A DNA stretch of 10,936 bases, from NCBI GenBank assembly GCA_945860325.1, contig CAMARL010000051.1:1-10936 (forward strand), read 5' to 3'. The notes under the pieces are model-generated. The model saw only the letters and a program-made list of their open reading frames with translations, searched no databases and was not told the DNA's origin. This document shows positions 6,852-10,936 of this stretch, one piece after another (the first letter of the stretch is position 1; each line of letters begins with the position of its first letter). Position numbers and translations under genes: made by a program. This stretch comes from Spirosoma fluviale (lineage in GTDB: Bacteria; Bacteroidota; Bacteroidia; Cytophagales; Spirosomataceae).

Positions 6852-7169
6852 GTGGAAGAAAGAGATAAAGAAGAATTGTTTTCTAAACGCATAAGAGCTG
6901 GTAAAAGGACTTATTTTTTTGATGTTAAATCTACCCGTTCATTAGATTATTATATTACGATTACTGAAAGTCGTCGCCATCAAAAAGAAGATGGATTTGT
7001 TTATGAAAAGCATAAAATGTTTTTATACAAAGAGGACTTTGATAAGTTTGCTGAAGGTTTAAAAGAAACCATAGATCATGTTAAGACTGAATTAATGCCT
7101 GAAGTTGATTTTAATCAATTTAATAAGGAAGATGAGGAATTTGGTAATACAGATCTTAAGTGGGAATAA
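6852..7169 (+). CDS. PUR family (DUF3276) DNA/RNA-binding protein
   Basis: A complete 105-residue protein. The core GKRTYFFDVKSTRSLDYYITITESRR (residues 17-42), followed by YEKHKMFLYKEDFDKF, is the single PUR-repeat fold of the DUF3276 family. Related PUR-alpha proteins bind purine-rich single-stranded DNA and RNA, and a Borrelia homologue is structurally characterised. The C-terminal 27 residues are acidic. The start is GTG at 6852: the frame has a TAA at 6831-6833 and no in-frame ATG before the conserved core, so GTG is the natural choice. It is a single-gene unit, with candidate promoters upstream and a strong hairpin terminator downstream. It is probably an abundant cytoplasmic nucleic-acid-binding protein; its targets are unknown. 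Confidence 0.88.
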   Translation: MEERDKEELFSKRIRAGKRTYFFDVKSTRSLDYYITITESRRHQKEDGFVYEKHKMFLYKEDFDKFAEGLKETIDHVKTELMPEVDFNQFNKEDEEFGNTDLKWE

Positions 7170-7185
7170 ATATTAATTCATCATT

Positions 7186-7215
7186 AAAAAGCCTCTGTGA
7201 AAGCAGGGGCTTTTT
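7186..7215 (+). terminator. Intrinsic terminator after the PUR-family gene
   Basis: A 12-bp stem (7186-7197 with 7204-7215, one G-U pair) closes a 6-nt loop (TGAAAG) and ends in TTTTTAATTTTT. It lies 16 nt after the PUR gene stop and separates that gene from ychF. Its A-run/T-run symmetry could also stop antisense transcripts. Confidence 0.85.
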
Positions 7216-7227
7216 AATTTTTAGCCG

Positions 7228-7235
7228 TATTTTTG
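7228..7235 (+). promoter_or_regulatory. -7 element for ychF
   Basis: TATTTTTG is an exact TAnnTTTG, ending 26 nt before the ychF ATG. The matching -33 position falls inside the terminator hairpin and has no TTG, so the promoter is either single-element or dependent on another feature. Confidence 0.4.
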
Positions 7236-7261
7236 CAGTTGCAATTGAAATTTAAAATTTT

Positions 7262-8365
7262 ATGGGATTAACGTGTGGAATTGTAGGTCTGCCCAATGTA
7301 GGTAAGTCCACTTTATTTAGTGCTATTTCTTCAAATAAAGCCGAAGCGGCTAATTATCCGTTTTGTACGATTGAGCCAAATGTCGGTATTGTAACAGTGC
7401 CCGATGAGCGCTTGAATATTTTGGCTGAATTTGTAAAACCTAATCGAATTTTGCCAACGGTCATTGAATTTACGGATATAGCGGGTTTGGTGAAAGGGGC
7501 TTCGCAAGGGGCTGGTTTAGGCAATAAGTTTCTCGCCAATATTCGTGAGGTGGATGCCATTATACATGTGGTACGTTGTTTTGAAGATGATAATATTATA
7601 CATGTGGAAGGAAGAGTAAATCCAATTTCAGATAAGGAGATTATTGACATGGAACTCCAACTTAAAGATCTTGAATCCGTTGATAAAAAAATAAGTAAAA
7701 TTGAGCGTGCGGCGAAAGCTGGAGATGCTAAAGCTAAGCAAGAATTAACTGCATTGCTTTTATTTAAATCTACTTTAGAAGCAGGTAAATCAGCTAGGAC
7801 TGTGGATATGGATCCCGATTTACGTGAAACGTCTATAGGTGATTTGTGTTTGTTAACGGATAAGCCGGTTATTTATGTGGCTAATGTTGACGAAGATTCT
7901 TTGTCGACTGGCGGGAATATCTTCGTGGACCAATTAAAATCAAGTGTTTCAGCTGAAAATGCTGAGGTAATTGTTATTTGCGCCGCGATCGAAGCGCAAA
8001 TAGCAGAAATAGAAGATTTAGAGGAGAGAGCTATGTTTCTTAGTGAATATGGACTTCAAGAATCGGGTTTAAGTAAATTAATCAAGAGTTCTTATTCTTT
8101 GCTTAATCTGATTACATACTTTACTGCCGGAGTTCAAGAAGTTCGAGCTTGGACGATTCAAAAAGGTTGGAAAGCTCCGCAAGCAGCAGGTGTCATTCAT
8201 ACCGATTTTGAGCGTGGATTTATTCGGGCTGAAGTAATTAAAATGGCTGATTATCAAGCCTATAAAAGTGAAGCTGCTTGTAAAGAGGCAGGGAAATTAA
8301 ACGTCGAGGGGAAAGATTATGTAGTACATGATGGAGATATCATGCATTTTAGGTTCAATGTCTAA
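7262..8365 (+). CDS. ychF: Redox-regulated ATPase YchF (Obg-family GTPase-like)
   Basis: A complete 367-residue protein, the usual YchF/OLA1 length. The P-loop GLPNVGKST is at 9-17, the switch I region PFCTIEPNVG at 33-42, and the G3 motif DIAG at 72-75 is followed by LVKGASQGAGLGNKFL. The G4 position reads NVDE (208-211) instead of NKxD; this NxxE form is the known reason YchF prefers ATP to GTP. A helical coiled-coil region follows the G domain core and a TGS domain fills roughly the last 85 residues. YchF associates with ribosomes and is linked to translation and oxidative-stress control; it acts in the cytoplasm. The start at 7262 directly precedes the conserved GIVGLPNVGKS strand. The stop overlaps that of the convergent T9SS plug gene by 4 bp. 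Confidence 0.96.
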   Translation: MGLTCGIVGLPNVGKSTLFSAISSNKAEAANYPFCTIEPNVGIVTVPDERLNILAEFVKPNRILPTVIEFTDIAGLVKGASQGAGLGNKFLANIREVDAIIHVVRCFEDDNIIHVEGRVNPISDKEIIDMELQLKDLESVDKKISKIERAAKAGDAKAKQELTALLLFKSTLEAGKSARTVDMDPDLRETSIGDLCLLTDKPVIYVANVDEDSLSTGGNIFVDQLKSSVSAENAEVIVICAAIEAQIAEIEDLEERAMFLSEYGLQESGLSKLIKSSYSLLNLITYFTAGVQEVRAWTIQKGWKAPQAAGVIHTDFERGFIRAEVIKMADYQAYKSEAACKEAGKLNVEGKDYVVHDGDIMHFRFNV

Positions 8366-9618
8366 AGCGGAAATTGTATTTTTTGATAGCCAATGAATGA
8401 ATCAAATCGTTCTCCTGGCTTTCTGAAATACACTAAAACTTCATAATAATTTTCTGTTTCGGAATGATTTCCTTCTAAATTATTATTTAGGGGATTGCTA
8501 CTAATAAATTGATAATTATATATTCCTTGTTTTAACAAAACTCTTCCTAAGTAAGCACCTTTAGTTTCATCATATTGTAGCTGGTTTAAATTATTTAATT
8601 CATAGGAATTAAACGCTCCAGAGACATATAATTTTTCATCTTCAAATTTCCTGGATTTCAAAATAAAGGTACACCACACATAATCAGCTTGTAAATGGTT
8701 ATTTGGGTTTTCGTAGTTGGCGATAACATAAGCCCCATTGAAATCAGGTCTTTGGACGTAAGAATAATTTCCTTGAGGCTGTTCTGGAATAATTGAAATT
8801 TCTGAATATCGATCCAAAGCGTTTATTTGGCCTACGAAATTTAACCTTTGCTGCGTACTTCTTAAGTCTATTAACCTGAATTCATTGCCCCCTGGTATTG
8901 CATTTTCTTGATTATAAAATTGATAAGTCATTTTACGATCAATGGCTTGAACTATGGGTTTTGGTATATTAGGCAAAAAGTTTTTTGATTGATTATTTTT
9001 ACGGACTTCAATTTTCAGATTTTCATCTGAGTTTATTAAATAGTTGGATGGATATCCTAAATTTAAATCGATGAATTGGTGAGTGGAACGCAATTGGTTT
9101 GATTTGGCAAAACTTATCTTGGCGCCTATATTGATTTCATTTTGATAAATAGAAAATCTTTTAGTTAATACGGTGTCACGTTTATTTCGATTGGCATAGA
9201 TCATGGCAATGTAATTGCCAGTTATTTTCACTTTGGGTAATGAAATTTTAAATTGTTTATACGATATTTTGGTGCCCATTGAAGTTTCAGGATAGCGGAT
9301 TGGGATATCATTAAAATCAGCTAAATATTCTATTTCGTTTAAAGGTGAAGGTTTCCAATCGGCTTGGCAATGGATGATTCTTAAAAAATAATTAGTGTTT
9401 TCTAATTTTAAATCATCAAAAAGCAAGTGGACATTTCCTTGCCTCTCGATATCTAAACATAAATTATCAACGATCAACTCGTTGAGGGAATTTTGGCTCA
9501 GATAAACGGTCTTTATCTGCTCTTTATTTATCTTGTTGGATATTTGAGCATGACCCTCATGGCTTAAATTGAGTATGAATAGAAATAGCCATGAAATTAC
9601 TAGGCCTTTTGTTTTCAT
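8362..9618 (-). CDS. Type IX secretion system plug protein (DUF5103)
   Basis: A complete 418-residue protein with a signal peptide (MKTKGLVISWLFLFILNLSHEGHAQ, probable cleavage after GHA at 22-24). The N-terminal domain (about 38-165, TVYLSQN to TKRFSIYQ) matches the T9SS plug first domain. The C-terminal part contains YVSGAFNSYELN around 332-342, resembling an immunoglobulin-like or glycogen-binding E-set strand pattern, and ends with the DUF5103 signature ETENYYEVLVYFRKPGERFD followed by IGYQ. In Flavobacterium johnsoniae the homologous Plug closes the periplasmic mouth of the giant SprA translocon when it is not engaged with substrate. Its presence implies a T9SS elsewhere in the genome. 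It starts 4 nt after the ABC-F stop, so the two likely share a transcript, and its stop overlaps ychF tail-to-tail. Confidence 0.88.
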   Translation of the reverse strand: MKTKGLVISWLFLFILNLSHEGHAQISNKINKEQIKTVYLSQNSLNELIVDNLCLDIERQGNVHLLFDDLKLENTNYFLRIIHCQADWKPSPLNEIEYLADFNDIPIRYPETSMGTKISYKQFKISLPKVKITGNYIAMIYANRNKRDTVLTKRFSIYQNEINIGAKISFAKSNQLRSTHQFIDLNLGYPSNYLINSDENLKIEVRKNNQSKNFLPNIPKPIVQAIDRKMTYQFYNQENAIPGGNEFRLIDLRSTQQRLNFVGQINALDRYSEISIIPEQPQGNYSYVQRPDFNGAYVIANYENPNNHLQADYVWCTFILKSRKFEDEKLYVSGAFNSYELNNLNQLQYDETKGAYLGRVLLKQGIYNYQFISSNPLNNNLEGNHSETENYYEVLVYFRKPGERFDSFIGYQKIQFPL

Positions 9619-9622
9619 TGAA

Positions 9623-10936
9623 TTAATTGATTAACAATTCCCACTCGTTGGTTATTTTCAACAATTCCTCTTTTTTCTCATTGATTTTTAGCTCTATTGG
9701 GGGCAATTCATTGAATTTCCCTTCTTGTGCTAACTCAGCCATGTTATTTTCCAGTTCAGAGATGGATACTTCTAAATCCATAATTTTTGCTTCAAGCTTT
9801 TCGATTAATTTTTCTTGACTAGGGTTGCTAGAAGTAATTTTGGGCGCATGGGGAGCTAATTCTGGTTTTGGTTTTTCACTCGATTTTTTTGCAGTTCCTG
9901 TATCAGAAATACCTCTGCTAGCTTGCCAAACCTCATATTCATCAAAAGAGCCCGGGTATTCTTTTATTTCATAATCTTCAATATACCATATTTTGTTGGC
10001 GATATTGGTTACAAAATAACGATCGTGTGATACGACTACATAGGTACCTTCATATTGTTGCAACGCTTGAATTAAAATATTCACAGATTGCATATCAAGG
10101 TGGTTGGTAGGCTCATCCAGCAATAAAAAATTTGCTTGCGATATCAGTACCTTGGCTAATGCCACCCTAGATTTTTCTCCTCCAGAAAGTACTTTGATTT
10201 TTTTGAATACTTCCTCACCTGAAAACAAAAAGCAGCCTAATACACTTCTTAATTCCATTTCGGTTTTAGCTGTGCCCGTTGCTTTCAACTCTTCCAACAA
10301 ATTATTTTCTACTTGCAAGCTTTCTAATTGATGCTGAGCAAAAAATGATTCGATTACATTATGTCCGGTTCTGCGTTCGCCTATGATTTTTTCTGTTCCT
10401 GATATAATTCTTAATAAGGTTGATTTCCCTTTTCCATTGGCACCAATGAGTGCAATTTTATCGCCCCGGTTGATCGTTGCGGACGTATTTTTTAATATTA
10501 CTTTTTCACCAAAGGCCTTAGAAATATGCTCTAAAAACAGAATGAATCTTCCAGGTTGGGTGCCGAAATTAAATTTGAAATTAACTTTTGCTTTTTCATC
10601 AATCACTTCATCGACCACATCCAAACGATCCAATGCCTTTACCCTAGATTGTACTTGGCTCGCCTTACTTGCTTTGGCTTTAAATCGTTCTATAAATCGC
10701 TCTGTTTGCCTTATTTGTGATTGTTGGTTTTCATAAGCACCCTTTTGAATTTTATTTCTTAAAGCTTTCTCTTCTTCATAAAATGAAAAATTGCCTGGAT
10801 ATAAAGTGATTTTAGCATTTGATACTTCGGCTATATTATCGACGGTGCGATCTAAAAAATAGCGATCGTGGGAAACGACCACCACAGAGCCTTCGTAATC
10901 ATGAATGTATTTTTCAACCCATTCGATGGATGGTAG
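9623..10936 (-). CDS. ABC-F family ATPase (translation factor type), 5'-truncated by window edge
   Basis: The frame is open to the right edge, giving 437 visible codons; the first codons read LPSIEWVEKY, the end of the first ATPase domain, so a GTG at 10885 is internal and the N-terminal portion with its Walker A and B is outside. Visible, counted from 10936: the first-domain switch SHDRYF (about 21-26), an inter-domain linker (about 57-107) with FIERFKAKASKASQVQSRVKAL typical of YheS/ABCF3-like members, then a complete second domain with Walker A GANGKGKST (165-173), signature LSGGE (250-254), Walker B LLLDEP with catalytic Glu275, and switch His304. A charged coiled-coil extension occupies about 373-437. 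There is no membrane domain. ABC-F proteins bind the ribosomal E site and act on stalled or antibiotic-bound ribosomes; whether this one is housekeeping or protective is not decidable, though the linker looks housekeeping. Confidence 0.93.
   Translation of the reverse strand, partial: LPSIEWVEKYIHDYEGSVVVVSHDRYFLDRTVDNIAEVSNAKITLYPGNFSFYEEEKALRNKIQKGAYENQQSQIRQTERFIERFKAKASKASQVQSRVKALDRLDVVDEVIDEKAKVNFKFNFGTQPGRFILFLEHISKAFGEKVILKNTSATINRGDKIALIGANGKGKSTLLRIISGTEKIIGERRTGHNVIESFFAQHQLESLQVENNLLEELKATGTAKTEMELRSVLGCFLFSGEEVFKKIKVLSGGEKSRVALAKVLISQANFLLLDEPTNHLDMQSVNILIQALQQYEGTYVVVSHDRYFVTNIANKIWYIEDYEIKEYPGSFDEYEVWQASRGISDTGTAKKSSEKPKPELAPHAPKITSSNPSQEKLIEKLEAKIMDLEVSISELENNMAELAQEGKFNELPPIELKINEKKEELLKITNEWELLIN

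Noticed and set aside
10883..10885. GTG at 10885 as the start of the ABC-F gene
   Set aside because: The same frame continues without a stop to the window edge and encodes LPSIEWVEKYIHDYEGS, the normal lead-in to the first-domain VVVSHDRYF, so the gene is cut by the edge.
1..10936. CRISPR array, tRNA or rRNA gene, insertion sequence, toxin-antitoxin or other defence module
   Set aside because: No regularly spaced repeats, cloverleaf-like sequences, transposase frames or terminal inverted repeats were seen; nearly all the DNA is accounted for by conserved housekeeping and envelope genes.

Overview
The window looks like ordinary chromosomal housekeeping DNA from an AT-rich member of the Bacteroidota, probably a Cytophagales-type environmental bacterium; the order-level placement is inference. 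Three things point there. A type IX secretion plug protein (DUF5103), a PUR/DUF3276 protein and a DUF4369/DUF5106 thioredoxin-like protein are all typical of the phylum. Several genes are preceded by the Bacteroidota -7 element TAnnTTTG. Shine-Dalgarno sequences are not evident.

Layout, left to right. The 3' end of a secreted-type S9 (prolyl oligopeptidase family) peptidase on + meets an M42 aminopeptidase on - across a strong bidirectional hairpin terminator. pfkA (+) follows, divergent from the M42 gene and behind the best promoter match in the window; its stop codon overlaps that of a YdcF/ElyC-like DUF218 membrane protein (-). Divergent from that gene is an exported DUF4369/DUF5106/thioredoxin-like protein (+), whose end overlaps the end of a DUF58 gene (-). 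The DUF58 gene is the second gene of a translationally coupled pair (ATGA overlap) with an RlpA-like cell-wall protein carrying an extremely basic tail. Divergent from that pair is a small PUR-family nucleic-acid-binding protein (GTG start, +) closed by a hairpin terminator, then ychF (+). ychF converges, again with overlapping stop codons, on a T9SS plug protein (-) that sits 4 nt behind an ABC-F ATPase running off the right edge.

Functionally this is a mix: glycolysis (PfkA), translation and ribosome factors (YchF, ABC-F), peptide catabolism (S9, M42), and envelope biogenesis or secretion (RlpA-like, DUF58, DUF218, the thioredoxin-like protein, T9SS plug). The genes alternate strand repeatedly and form only two evident operons (RlpA-like/DUF58 and ABC-F/plug).

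I found no mobile element, CRISPR array, tRNA, rRNA or defence island, and no clear new biological system. The points most worth a second look are: an Asp-to-Asn change at the Mg-binding position of PfkA; a short leader ORF whose stop overlaps the pfkA start; the roughly 50% Lys/Arg tail on the RlpA-like protein and its coupling to DUF58; tail-to-tail stop overlaps at three of the four convergent junctions; and the ABC-F/T9SS-plug operon.
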